NCBI GenBank assembly: GCA_021018815.1
Contig: JAITYX010000101.1
Location: forward strand, 620,001 to 684,000
DNA: 64,000 nucleotides
From: Talinum fruticosum
Lineage: Eukaryota; Streptophyta; Magnoliopsida; Caryophyllales; Talinaceae
Direction: 5' to 3'
Below, piece by piece: positions 10,273 to 21,629 of the stretch. The notes under the pieces are model-generated. The model was not told the DNA's origin, did no database searches, and saw nothing but the letters and a program-made list of their open reading frames with translations. How positions within the stretch are numbered: position 1 is the stretch's first letter; each line of letters begins with the position of its first letter. A program made the position numbers and the translations under genes.

Positions 10273-11488
10273 CATATAAATTAAACTCGTAACGATTTCA
10301 AAAATATTTTTTATTTAAATTACTTGAAATATCATGAAACGTAATTTTTTTAAAATTTAGGGTCATACGTCATTATTATCATCCGAGTCCTGCAAACACG
10401 TAACATAATTATCTAAACAAATACGTAACATATATGTATATATAAAATGAAAACTTGATTGAAGTGCACACACTCATTGAAAACTTTTAAATTTTTATTT
10501 AACATATTTAATTAGGGTCGGCGTGTTATAATATATATATATATATAAAAGTTAATATTTTATTTAATTCATCAGTTGGGGAATAATGACATGAACTCAT
10601 ATCAATTGTACTTGTTTTATAATTTTATCAAATAGATGATATAAATCTCATTATATAAAAATATTGATCCAACTTAATGACAACAAAATATTTTTTAATA
10701 TAAAATTTATCTTCCACAAATTAGTATAACTTGAATAACTAAACGAGCTCCACTAGTTATCTAACTCGGTGTTGCTAATATACTTGGAGAATATTAACAT
10801 AAATTTAACAATATCATCATACAACTTTTTGTTTTTTAAATTTCATTCCAATAATTGAGTTTATTGAAGATAATTTATTTTTAGTTTGGGTGAAATCTTA
10901 TTCAAATTTGTTATTACTTCCATTTCAAAATATATATCGTTTTAAAGTTACGAGGGCATACCAAAGAAACACAAAATTCATGACAACTTTTGTGTTAAAA
11001 GACCAAGTTGCCCTTATATTTCATTAAAAATAAAGAACATCAATGAAAAATGGAAGAGAAACAAAGCAATTAATAAGGGCAAAGTTGATAAATAAGTAAT
11101 TAATATGTCATTAAAATTGTTAAGTAACAAGTATTGTGAAATGAAAAAAATTTGGTTAAAGTGACATGTATTGTAAAACGAAAAGAGTATTTATTTCCTT
11201 TCTAAATTAAGAGGGGAGAAAAATATATATAATCAGCATAATCTAGTAAAATTGAGCTAATTACGTTCAATTTCAATTACATAAGTTTGAACTCAAGTCA
11301 AAAGTGACATGTTATTATTTTCAATTTAATTTTAGTTAATTCAGGTTGTACAATTATGCGTCTGATGGATACATTTTTAAATTAACTTTAAATACAATAA
11401 CTTATGAGTTAAATTGGCTCTAACTATGATGACTTACGAACCATTTATCATATTATTTTAAATAATTTTAGTAAAATTTTTTTAATAG
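10271..11488. other. AT-rich spacer, no gene seen
   Basis: No reading frame or RNA gene can be supported. The left TIR of the element at 11489 begins directly after it. Confidence 0.5.
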
Positions 11489-13174
11489 TAAGTCTTGTGT
11501 GAGACCGTCTCATGTTAACTTATCGTGAGGTAGGGTTGTCACATCAGTCATTCTATTAATAACCCCACACACATTCATAAGCGAGTGAAATCAAATACCT
11601 ATGTAACCAAACGAGACTCTCTTTTTGTTGAACTTCATCGTCGTTTTCTCTCTCGTCCTCGTTAATCTTTCTCCTAATTTCGTCGATCATTGCCATCATC
11701 CTTGTCCTTCTATACTCAACAATTGACTACCATCGTCACCATCATCATTGTCTTTCCGTACTCGACGATTAATCTTTCTTGTTAAACTTCACTATGAATA
11801 CTAACATCAATCTTCAACTTGACTTCGTATATGTACAAGTTGGTATTGAATACAAATATATCGAATATTTACATGTGTTTGTACTAGTATTGTGTTTGGA
11901 TTTGTAAAACTGTTAATTTAGATGTGATTCACAAATTATACTAGATGGAAATGGTTGTAATGGAAAAAGCACCGAGCATATGGAGGGATTTGTGACGGAA
12001 AGAGGTAAAAAAATGTTCTAATTTTATTTTATAAACCCTAATCTTTCGCGACACACATTATAATATGGTTCTTTTGTTTTCCATATATGACTTTTTACAG
12101 GATGTTAATCCGAATTATGTTAATATTACTATTAACAGACTTGCATGCATGACTATTTATAATAAGCTAATTGTGGTCGTCGGAACCATATTTATGGGAG
12201 TAATAATATTATGTATGGTGACTAAATATATTTGGAACTATCTCGCTTTATTTAATATACTAGTATGTGATTAATTATATATTTCACATGTATGATAATT
12301 AATGATAAATTAGAATAATTCTAAGACATTTATATGACTAATAATATTAACAATAAGTGACTAATTACATTTAAAATATTTCATTTGATCGTACACGTTA
12401 TTATATGTGTAATCATGTATTGCATGTAAGACGATTTAAAACTATGCGTATAGTTAGTCATGTGGCCATTTAAAAGTATATTAAATATGACTAATAATAT
12501 TAAGATTGGATGACTAATCATACTCAACGTTATTGAGTTACTCTGTATAATTTGTTATTATACAAATAATAATATCTTACAAATATAACTATTTAAAATA
12601 TATTCATGTGTTAAAATAAATGTGACAACGAAAGTGCGTATGTATGACTAATAGTATTATCAATGAACGACTAATAATATGTGCCCTATTCATATAATAT
12701 ATTAGTATATGACTAATAATGTTTCAGCTGTATAACTCTTTTTGTTACTATTATTTGTATACGTTTTGTATGTGTTAGCTATATCACTATATGGGTAATA
12801 GTGTTTTGTATATATGATTATAGTTGTAGATAAAATTTACGCACTTGCGGAAAAATCGATGGCGGACGAGACGACAAGGAGTATATAATTAAATTAGGTG
12901 AGCATGAAGATGAACGATAAACATTGACGAATTCATGGCAAACGCTCGAAGGAAAACCTTGAAGGGAATTCACGATAAACATTGACGAGTAGAAGTGTGA
13001 TTGAGGTTTAGGGGAAGAATTTTGGAAAAGGAGGGAACTTTTTTTTTTTTTTGAAAAGAGAGCATGTGTTTACACTCTTTGTTCAGCTGCCCAAATCTTT
13101 TTGAAAAAAAAATTGTCACATAGGCCCGGCCTCACAATAAGTTATCGTAAGATGGTCTCATAAAAGAATTTGTG
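11489..13174. mobile_element. Non-autonomous DNA transposon with long imperfect TIRs
   Basis: The ends are imperfect inverted repeats of about 40-60 bp: 11491-11530 (AGTCTTGTGTGAGACCGTCT...) against the reverse complement of 13129-13171 (AAATTCTTTTATGAGACCAT...). Both continue into AACTTAT(C/T)GTGAGG. The A/T-rich string TTTTTTAA occurs outside both ends and could be an 8-9 bp target duplication, as in Mutator-like elements, but this is weak. The 1.68-kb interior is AT-rich. Its one modest open frame (12065-12274) has no transposase motif. Confidence 0.5.
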
Positions 13175-13752
13175 TTTTTTAAACATGTCATTAGATGTGT
13201 CATTAAATTAAGCCACCTCATCCATTTTTTTAAAATGCCATATCATCAAAATTTTAAAAAAAGGTAAAAACCTAATAGTTAAGCAGTATTTACCACCATT
13301 TTAAAGTTTAGGGTATTTTCCTTCCTTGACAAAAAGTTAAGAGTATTATATTTTTTGCAACTCATCAAACATATGTGAACAGACTGTTTAGCTTTTACTA
13401 TAAGATGGAATAAAAGGATATGGTTTAGTATGTCCGCAACGCCATAAAGCACCATTGATTGAAATAATAGACAATCTACATTCCTTAGAAACGCACTGGT
13501 CCCCTTGCAGGTTGAACACTTCAATCACGATAGACATTGATTGAATTGTTCTGCTGGATTAATAACGGTTAAACCCAACAAATTAAAGACTCAAAAATTA
13601 CTTCTACTTTTAATCTACCCTTGTTCAGTGAGAACAACTAATCAGAGAGGACAGAACTTACACAAGCCCCGAGGAAGGCATAGCCGTTGCTTCTCCATCA
13701 GGCTTTTAGCACCCCCTCAGCCCCTCAGCCCCTCCCCATCCAACATCCATCT
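13175..13752. other. Upstream region of the GDSL pseudogene
   Basis: No convincing gene. A minus-strand frame at 13279-13524 has no recognised domain. The span probably held the promoter and 5' leader of the GDSL gene, but I see no clear TATA box. Confidence 0.35.
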
Positions 13753-13764
13753 CTGTGTGTGTGT

Positions 13765-13813
<49 letters not shown>
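13753..13813 (+). repeat. Compound (GT)n(GA)n microsatellite
   Basis: A GT run with one interruption followed by a GA run, ending 13 bp before the GDSL start codon, in the presumed 5' leader. Confidence 0.95.
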
Positions 13814-14070
13814 CAGAGAAGGAAAATGGGTTATGCAACAAGCATTTTGGTTCTTACTGCAGGTGTTTTGGTAGTCTTTTGGTGGTAAATGGGGAGCCTC
13901 TGGTGCCCATGATATGCATATTTGGTGATTCAGTTGTTGATGCTGGAAATAACAATGGACTCTACACTATCATCAAGGCTAACTTCCCTCCTTATGGCAG
14001 AGACTTTGTCACTCACCAGCCTACTGGCAGGTTCTCAAATGGAAAGCTTGCCACTTATATCTCCGGCATC

Positions 14071-14093
14071 TCTCTCTCTCTCTCTCCCTCCCC
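14071..14093 (+). repeat. (CT)n microsatellite at exon 1/intron 1 border
   Basis: CT repeats run into C-rich sequence exactly where the first GDSL exon should hand over to its intron. The normal donor context is not recognisable. Confidence 0.85.
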
Positions 14094-15216
14094 CCCAAAA
14101 GTCTATAGGAGTAAGTTGCCAAGGGCATCTTAAGGGATAGTGATATCATTGTGCACAATCTAAATGAAATGTTAAGATAGAATTTAACATTATGCTAGTA
14201 AAACTAACTTGTACTCGATTATTGACTACTGATGTGTGAGTAGTCATGAAACAAAGGTATCCTGACTTTGCTCAAAATTTGAAGTGAGTTACTCGAAATG
14301 AATTAATATTTGGTCTTATAAATTAACCCAACCATGAAATATTACTGGGATTCCTCTTCCAAACTTTGAAGTCACAAACCCAAGGAAAAAAGTCAAAAAG
14401 GAAGCTGATGGATTTAATGTATTCTGTTTGGCAGCGGAATCTCTGGGGTTCTCTTCATACCCACCAGCATATCTCAGCCAAGAAGCTGAAGGAAAGCGAC
14501 TTCTTTTGGACACCAACTTTGCATCAGCTGGTTCTGGTTACTCTGACAGAACAGCAAGCTTATATGTACGTTACTGTGAACCCCTCACCTCCGAATTATT
14601 TTACGGTAGTCTCTGTCCTGCCTTCGAAGGTTGACCTAGAGACGCACATATATATCTTCTTTTGAACGTAAGGATGGGTGAAAATAAGACGGTTTGCGAT
14701 TAAGAAAGGAACAGAAAGGGGGCTTAGCTTGTGTCTTTAGACACATCTTGGAAGATAGGCCAGTGACTATAGTATGTATAATTGTACCCTCCCCTACACC
14801 AAAGACCCAAAACAAGAGTCGGGAGAAGAAGAAAGGCATTTTGGCTAAATCCATTCAAAAATCTATTTTCATTTCCTCTAACTCAAATATAATCTTGATC
14901 TGTCCGAAAGCTGTTTCATTTAATTACCTCCAACTAAAACATAATCTCTGTTGAGCTGATTCCCCCCTTATGAATGAATACAGAGGGTAATATCGCTGAC
15001 ACAACAGGTAGCATATCACAAGGACTACCAGAGAAGAGTGGCAAGAATGGTGGGGAATGACAAGCAAATTCCATATTCTCTGGTGGAATTCATCTTCTGA
15101 GCGCTGGGAGTAGTGACTTCCTTCAGAATTACTATATCAATCCTAATCTTTATAGTCAGTACACTCCTGATCAGTTTTCTGACTTCCTCATCACATACTT
15201 CTCTAATTTCGTTCAG

Positions 15217-15251
<35 letters not shown>

Positions 15252-15254
15252 TCA
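15217..15254 (+). repeat. Compound (CT)n(CA)n microsatellite after exon 3
   Basis: It follows the exon 3 coding end (…NFVQ-like) with no GT donor visible at the expected place. Confidence 0.9.
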
Positions 15255-15878
15255 GTATCTCATTTGTCAACCATTGGTCACTGTAATAAACCACAAGCCA
15301 ACCAGATTTACTCAGTGCTTATGGGTCAATCTAAGATCAGTGAACCAAAGTGCTTGCAAGCTGTGCCAAGTTATGTTGTCCGGTCCATCAAACTAGAACA
15401 GGACCAGTACAAGCCGTATAGTATTTTTTATGCGGTCGGTTCATGGCCACTAACACACTAATAAAACATAATGAGTGAACAGCATTACAAAGTCGATGAG
15501 CAGGCTCAAAGAAATACATAGCTAAAAATGCCCAAAAATAAAAAGACAGCCTACCCCCTTTGATCTATGTATAACAAGGCTTTTCTGATCTATTGGAGAA
15601 TTGATGTTGTTCTTTCTTTCAGACATTATATAGGCTAGGGGCGAGGAGGATAGGAGTAACAAGCTTACCGCCAATGGGGTGTTTGCCGGCAGCAATTACA
15701 CTGCATGGAGGGGGAAGCAATCAGTGTGTATCAAAACTTAATAAGGATGCTATCTCGTTTAACAGAAAACTGAGTAGCGCTGCACAGAGCTTGCAGGCCA
15801 AATTTGCTGATCTAAGATTTGTGGTCTTTGACATATACCAGCCTCTCCTAGACATGGTAGCACAACCTTCTGAAAATG

Positions 15879-16953
15879 GTAATTTACTCACTTCCTGCTA
15901 TTGGCTTTCCCTGCCAGTTAACTTTTCGTGAATGAATTCCTTAATTGATTAACATATATGGGTTTTGGGCCAACAATAAGCTTTGCTCAGGGAAAAAATA
16001 TATAATTTTTGGAAATGAAATGGAGAAAATGACATATATGGGTGTGGATAATTTGGAGTTAGAAGTGCCACCTATGTTTTAAATGTGATTGGTTATTTTT
16101 CCAGCCAACAAACAGATCCAAATTTACTTGGAGTAATGCACATGACATCTACTCAAGCCTGGCTTGTTCCGAACACACAACTACTTAGCCAAGCCAAACA
16201 GATATTTGGTTAGATCTAGATAAAATGGATAGTTTGCTTAACGTTTTCTATCAGTTTGTTTGGAATTTGTTAAGGAAACAAAATCAGTGCAAGTCATGAA
16301 AAGTTGCCTCATTTCAATTTTGAGTCGACTCTGGTTTGGAGTTGACAAGCCAATGCTGCTAAGTTTCGTCAGGTCTAAAGTTGTTAGTTTAGTAGTTAAT
16401 TAGTTTTAATTCAACCTCAATCCCATGAGTGCTCATCCTATACTATAGGAGTTGGAAGGAGGAAGTAAAACCCAAAAAAAAAACAGAGAAAAAGAAAACC
16501 CTTCTGTCAGTTATATATTCACAATCAACACATGAGGGGACGAAGTATTTATTTGGTGAATTTAGCCTTGCTTTGAGCTCAATACCTCTATAATTTTCTT
16601 TTGATTGAGACTTTGGCTCCTTAATTTTTAGCTAGGATCTCATCAAGTTCCTTTATCCTACCCCATTAGGCAGAGGTGGTCTTAGAGAATTTTGAAGAAC
16701 ATCCATAGCTTCCTGAAATGTGAAACTTTCTGTCATGATGGAAATGAATTATTCAATTAGAGAAAATGAAGAAAGCCTTTTATTCAAGCATGAAAGATGA
16801 AGCTAAATAAACTTTAAGCTTAAATTTTTCTATGTAACACAAATTAATTACGAGTTTCGGCGCTTGATTGTTGTGCTCGTACAAAGCTTAGCAAAAAAAC
16901 CCTACTTTGTATGCTAAAACATACCATCTGATGCAAACTACGTGATTATGCAG
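15879..16953 (+). other. GDSL intron 4
   Basis: A GT...AG interval between exon 4 (ending ..SENG) and exon 5 (starting FFEARRACCG). Splicing across it keeps the frame. It is AT-rich with no other feature seen. Confidence 0.75.
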
Positions 16954-17056
16954 GGTTCTTTGAGGCAAGGAGGGCTTGCTGTGGGACAGGAACAATAGAG
17001 ACCTCCTTGATCTGAAATGAAAGGTCCGTGGAAACATGCTTCAATGCCACATAGTA

Positions 17057-17150
17057 TATGTTCTTGGACGGATTTCATCCCTCTGAAGCTGCTAACAAGG
17101 TCTTGGCCGATAATCTTCTAACTCAGGGCCTTCCCTTGGTCGGTTAGATG
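17057..17150 (+). repeat. 94-bp tandem duplication of GDSL 3' end, copy 1
   Basis: Covers the end of exon 5 including DGFHPSEAA, the stop codon and three bases after it. It is followed directly by a second diverged 94-bp copy. Confidence 0.9.
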
Positions 17151-17244
17151 TGTGTTCTAGGATGGATTTCATCCTTCTGAAGTTGCAATCAAATTCTTGG
17201 TCGATAATCTTCTAACTCAGAGTCTTCCCTTGGTCGGTTAGATG
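17151..17244 (+). repeat. 94-bp tandem duplication of GDSL 3' end, copy 2
   Basis: Same length as copy 1 and in register (…DGFHPSEVA…LPLVG-stop), with about ten substitutions. It lies after the stop codon, so it is untranslated. Confidence 0.9.
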
Positions 17245-17549
17245 TCAAAATCATCATTGGATGTTTTTCTTTGCATCTACTTTTATTTTTTGTTTTTAAA
17301 TGAAGTTATCTGGATGACGTGACAAAAGGTTTCTTGGTCTCGTGCTTTGGTCTTCGTCTCCTGTCATATCCATGCCAATGTAATATCTCCAAGACAACAG
17401 TAGTGCTTATTAAAAAGTGCAGTCTTTGTATCACAATCAATCATATTCATTTATGTGTGTGCCAGCATGACTGCATAAACCAATTCACTCATACTTATAA
17501 CATGTTCTTTTGGATGGGTAAAGTTAGAAGGAATTTAAAGCAGTGCGAA

Positions 17550-17720
17550 GGGGTGGGAGGGAGTGGAAAGGAATAGGAAGAAATGGAGAACTTTTGAGAG
17601 GGATGGGAAGGGATGGGATGGGATGGGAATTTTAATTATAGTGAGTAGGAAGGGATTGGATGGAATGAGAAGAAATGGGATGTACTGAAATTTCTCTAGG
17701 AGTGGGAAAGGATGAGATCA
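17550..17720 (+). repeat. Degenerate GGGATGGGA minisatellite
   Basis: Many imperfect copies of GGGATGG(A/G)A and GGAATGGGA-like units. Strongly purine-biased, with no coding content. Confidence 0.7.
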
Positions 17721-18052
17721 GTTGGGAAATACATATTTGCCAGCAAAAGGAACAAGGTCACATCTACAATAGATCTATATGCCTTTGAGCATCATTAAAG
17801 TTGCAAATCATATGTCTGATGCACCTATACCATATTCATTAGTCGTACAAACGAGAATATAGACGTTTTTTTTCCATGTTCAAATCTTGCCCTGAAAATG
17901 ATGTCCAGAAAGGCAATCACAAACTTGTCAAGGTATCACCATCATCAAGTACTTGATAAGGCCAACATCCTTTACTACCAAATGGTGCGTGGAGTATAAA
18001 ACATATTCCTAGGCCTTCAATCATAAACTTAAACTATTAATTGAATTGCTTA

Positions 18053-18115
18053 CTATACGTGGTGTAGGAGCCTTTTTGAGTCAAAGGTCTTAGGTTTAAA
18101 TCTAAGCGACCTCGT
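18053..18115 (+). mobile_element. Possible SINE head (tRNA-like)
   Basis: It contains GGTGTAGGAGCC and, about 30 bp later, GGTTTAAATCT, spaced like pol III A and B boxes. No poly(A) tail or target duplication was found, so this is tentative. It does not fold convincingly as a functional tRNA. Confidence 0.3.
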
Positions 18116-18950
18116 ATTGATTATTGCCCAAGGTACGGAGAGATTTTTGCTATCCGCGACTCAAGGCCAATGATGCATTTATATGTTGGCCAATCTTTTC
18201 AATCCAAGAATAATTACACGAAAAGGATGCCAAGGCAAAGTGAAGGTAGCAAGAAGGATAAACCATCCTAAGATCAGCCAAAAGAATAAACTTAGGTTAG
18301 TCCTGCCAAAGTCCGAGCACACAAGCTGACTTTGATAAGTATATTTCAAGCAACCGGATCTCCTTTGGAGGTGAAACAAAATTCACATGAAGGATTTATC
18401 AATTAGCTTTCAAATGAAACAAGTGGTAGGAATTCCAAGTTCATTTTGTTAGGGAAAGTAAGCTTCAAGTTTGGACATATATTTCGCACAACATAAATCA
18501 TCTACATTTTGTCCAAATTTTTGAGTTGAAATTACCATATCAAATGAGGTCTAATTTGGGATAAATATTAGTCCAGTTTCAAGTTTAAGAAGTAAATTTT
18601 CATATGGATATACTTTCAGGAAATTGAGGTCTTTTGATCAAGGAAAATTAGGGCCGCAAAATTAGATGTGCAATATGACATCACAATGCTCGCTTAGGTC
18701 TAAATGTCAATGACTATTTCTCCATGGTTAACCTTATACTTTGGATGAATTTAGTTTATTGAAATGTGGGATAATATTTATCAAAATCATCCCTAAAGTT
18801 TTGTAGCAAGACTCCGAAAGACCATGCTTTGTGCAACCAAAGAGGGTGGGTGAATCCTACTAACCGATTTTTGTTGTTCTCGGGAGTCCACTTCCAAGTC
18901 AAACAAAGGTTGCTACAATTTGAATTCCTTGCTTAATTTAGTATTAGAAA

Positions 18951-20220
18951 TGAAGGTTTGCGCTTGGAGAGGTTAAGTCACTCTGGGGGTTGATAGGGTG
19001 ATGAAATGTTTTTGAGAATTAACAGATTATTCTTCCGAGCAAACACTTAGAAAGTAATTTTTGAGTCTAGATTGGACTCGAAACGAGATAAGACACAAAA
19101 TATACGTGAAAACCCTCCTGGAACATAAAACCATGGACAGTGCTAATCTAAGCACCATGTCAAATCAACTATTTTGAATCCACAAAATACAAGGACTAAC
19201 TCTTTACTGAATTGCTCTCTTAGACAATTCAACTACAAGTTTTTCCTGCACTCGAAATTCCCTTATTTGATATAGTACTTCCTAACTAAGGTAACCTTTA
19301 CAGCTAGGGAACAACCGAGCTGAGATAACCCTTATAACTCAGTCAAAGGACCTAGCAGAGAATTAATAGTGTAGAAGCAATTACAAGACTTTCTCTTTAC
19401 AATTCGAAAGTACGAACTTAAGAACTAGAGTTGTAATCTAGAAGATTGAGTGAGTTTCCACTGAATAAGTGATTAGCAATATGTTCGTCAAATCTTCAAG
19501 TCTTGTGAGAAGGCTTCGTTTATACTCAAGCACGACAGAGTAGCCGTTGAGACTTGTTTTGGACTTGTGAGATTCATTAGTCGTTATAATGGCTAGTTTG
19601 AGTCACTCGAAAAAAAAGAGCCGTTGTAAGATGAACATTGTGCTTTGGTCCTTGACTCAAAAAATAGTCCATTCCACCGGTTGAGACCGAAATCTAGGGT
19701 GGAAACAACCGTTAGACCTTAAGTTGATGTTTACCGCATTTGGAAACAAACAACCCCGACACGGTGTCCGAGCCTCTAGAAAATGTGTTTTTGTGTCTGT
19801 TGGTGTTTAACGGTTAGAAACCGGTTGCTTTTGCTTTTCAAAATAAGATTAAAATACTTCAATCAACCTATAAAAGCAAATCAAAGTAGTACTCAAAGTA
19901 TAAAAATACTTTGGTCCAAGATTAGGAAAAGATAATAATTAATTCAAAATAATTAAGTGCTAAATTATCTTCAACTCGAAAGAATGGAATTTTCTAAGTC
20001 TAATATTCATTAGGTTCAAAATTCCATCTTGAGTCAATCCTTTAAATGATCAAGTTGTTAAGATTAAATAATCAGAATGCATAACCTTGATCAAGTAAAT
20101 AATTTTATTTAATAAACTAACTTGGAATATAGACGCACTAATTCAATTTTAGTTAGAACAATAAGTTAGTACTTAGAATATATTGTGTTTAAAAATTATT
20201 TACTAATGCTATAATTTTTA
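18951..20220 (-). mobile_element. SIRE-type copia LTR, minus, 5' truncated
   Basis: It starts on the plus strand with TGAAGGTTTGCGCTTGGAGAGG, the reverse of the family LTR end. It follows the family sequence (TAGACTCGG-type blocks, 'ggtttgattcc' region, AATTAAGTGC) until about 20220. The LTR start (TGAAGACTC) is missing. No primer site lies beside it, so it is a detached LTR. Confidence 0.75.
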
Positions 20221-21629
20221 GTTAAGTCCGGGTGGGTCGGAACCCAATTAAGAACGTTATACTTAGTATTTTGAATAAACTCGGATTTGACTTGTTTTAT
20301 TTTGCATAAACGCAGATCTCACTTCGTATTCCATAAATTACCTTGATAATTCATTCTTCTAAGTCAGCATATTTTGTTTGAATTTTGCTTTGTTTAAATC
20401 AAGTCTGTCTACTCTGTCATTCTTTATTTGACTTGATTTTCTTTTAGATTGACTCGGATGGATTTTGAGTCTCATGGATATTAGACTCGGAAAATTCCAT
20501 TCCTTTTCCGACTTCGGATAATTATGCACTTAATTATCTTAATTAATTTATCATCTATGTCTAATTTTGGACCAAAGTATATTATGCTTTGAGAACTAAA
20601 TTGATTTACTTTTGTAGGTTATTCAAACGAGGCTATCCAATTTTTGAATTACAAAAGTAACCGACTTCAAAACGTCAAATCACTAGTAGACAAGGCTTTT
20701 TCCACTTCCGACCAAGGCCCGGACAATCGTGTCGGGATTGTTTATTTCCAAAACCGGAAATCCGCAATGCTAAGCTTAACGGTGGTTCCCACCTTACTTT
20801 TCAAGACACCACCAAGTGAATTGGGACTTCTAAAGGAGTCAAGAGCCATTGCCCGATGTTCACACTTCAACGGATATTTTCCGTATGACTCAAAAAATCC
20901 ATTACAATGGTCACAAAGGACTTCCAGTCGGAAGATGATCACAACGGCTAATCCGCTTGGTCATCTATAAATAGAAGCCAACTCTCAAAACTTGAAGATT
21001 GCGGAACCAACTGTCAATACACGAACTTAAGCAAAAGTCTTTGTATTCATACTCAATCTTCTACTTACAACTCCAACTCGTATTTAATATTCTCCGAGTT
21101 GTAAGGTCTTATAATCTGTTACAAACACTTATTCTTACTTTACGAGTAAGGTCCCTTGATCGAGCTGTAAGGGTTAAATCAGCTTAGTTGTCCCTAGCTG
21201 TAAAGGTTATCTCGGTTAGGAAGTACTAGATCGGATAAGGGAATTTCGAGTTTAGGAAAAACTTGTAAGGAGTTGTCTAAGGGAGCAACTCTGGTTGAGT
21301 CATTGTACTCGTATTTTGTGGATTCAAAATAGTGGATTTGACTTCGTGCTTGGATTAGCACGGTCCGTGATTTTCTCGCCACAGGAGGGTTTCCACGTAA
21401 CTTCCGAGTTGATACTTTTCTGAGTCCAATCTAGACTCGGACATATTTAAGTTCTGTCCAATTTGTATCTTCATCTTCCACTTAATTCCGAGTCGGGGTT
21501 TTTCCGAGTTCATTCTTGACTCATATTCTCCTCAAAGTCATATCTAGTGTTTAACTCGAGCAAATTTCCTCATCACCCTATTCACCCCCTCTAGGGTGAC
21601 TTAGCTTCTCCGAGAGCAAACCTTCATAT
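20221..21629 (+). mobile_element. SIRE-type copia LTR, plus, 5' truncated
   Basis: A plus-strand LTR that ends GAGCAAACCTTCA at 21629 and has TATAAATAG at 20966-20974. It lies head-to-head with the minus LTR at 18951-20220, and both lack the LTR start. No primer site follows; a hAT pseudogene region begins instead. Confidence 0.75.

Larger units (their letters stand above)
13826..17147 (+). pseudogene. GDSL esterase/lipase (APG-like), five exons, disrupted
   Basis: Family: plant secreted GDSL lipases/acylhydrolases, which hydrolyse ester substrates in the cell wall or apoplast. Exon 1 (13826 to about 14056) gives a hydrophobic signal-like start ([13 protein letters not shown]) and block I with the catalytic Ser ([12 protein letters not shown]), then [12 protein letters not shown]. 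Exon 2 (14435-14565) gives ESLGFSSYPPAYLS and NFASAGSGY. Exon 3 (14984 to about 15216) includes SAGSSDFLQNYYINP. Exon 4 (15623-15878) includes GARRIGVTSLPPMGCLPAA and VVFDIYQPL. Exon 5 (16954-17147) holds the catalytic Asp/His block DGFHPSEAA and ends LPLVG-stop. Breaks: a frameshift near 13882 between signal and block I, a 1-base loss near 15060 in exon 3, and two stops in exon 5 (TGA near 17015, TAG at 17052). CT/CA repeats occupy the donor sides of introns 1 and 3. The exon order and motifs are complete, so decay is recent or partly sequencing error. Confidence 0.85.
17245..18950. other. Spacer, no gene supported
   Basis: It contains a purine-rich degenerate GGGATGGGAA minisatellite (17550-17720) and a tRNA-like stretch (18053-18115). 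No domain is recognised in the short open frames. Confidence 0.45.

Noticed and set aside
12065..12274. 69-codon hydrophobic frame
   Set aside because: It sits inside an AT-rich non-autonomous DNA element and has no transposase or other motif.
13279..13524. 81-codon minus-strand frame with Cys residues
   Set aside because: No domain recognised, and it ends where the GDSL upstream region begins; probably chance.
18053..18115. Functional tRNA gene
   Set aside because: The box spacing is tRNA-like, but I could not draw a convincing cloverleaf; at best it is a SINE head.
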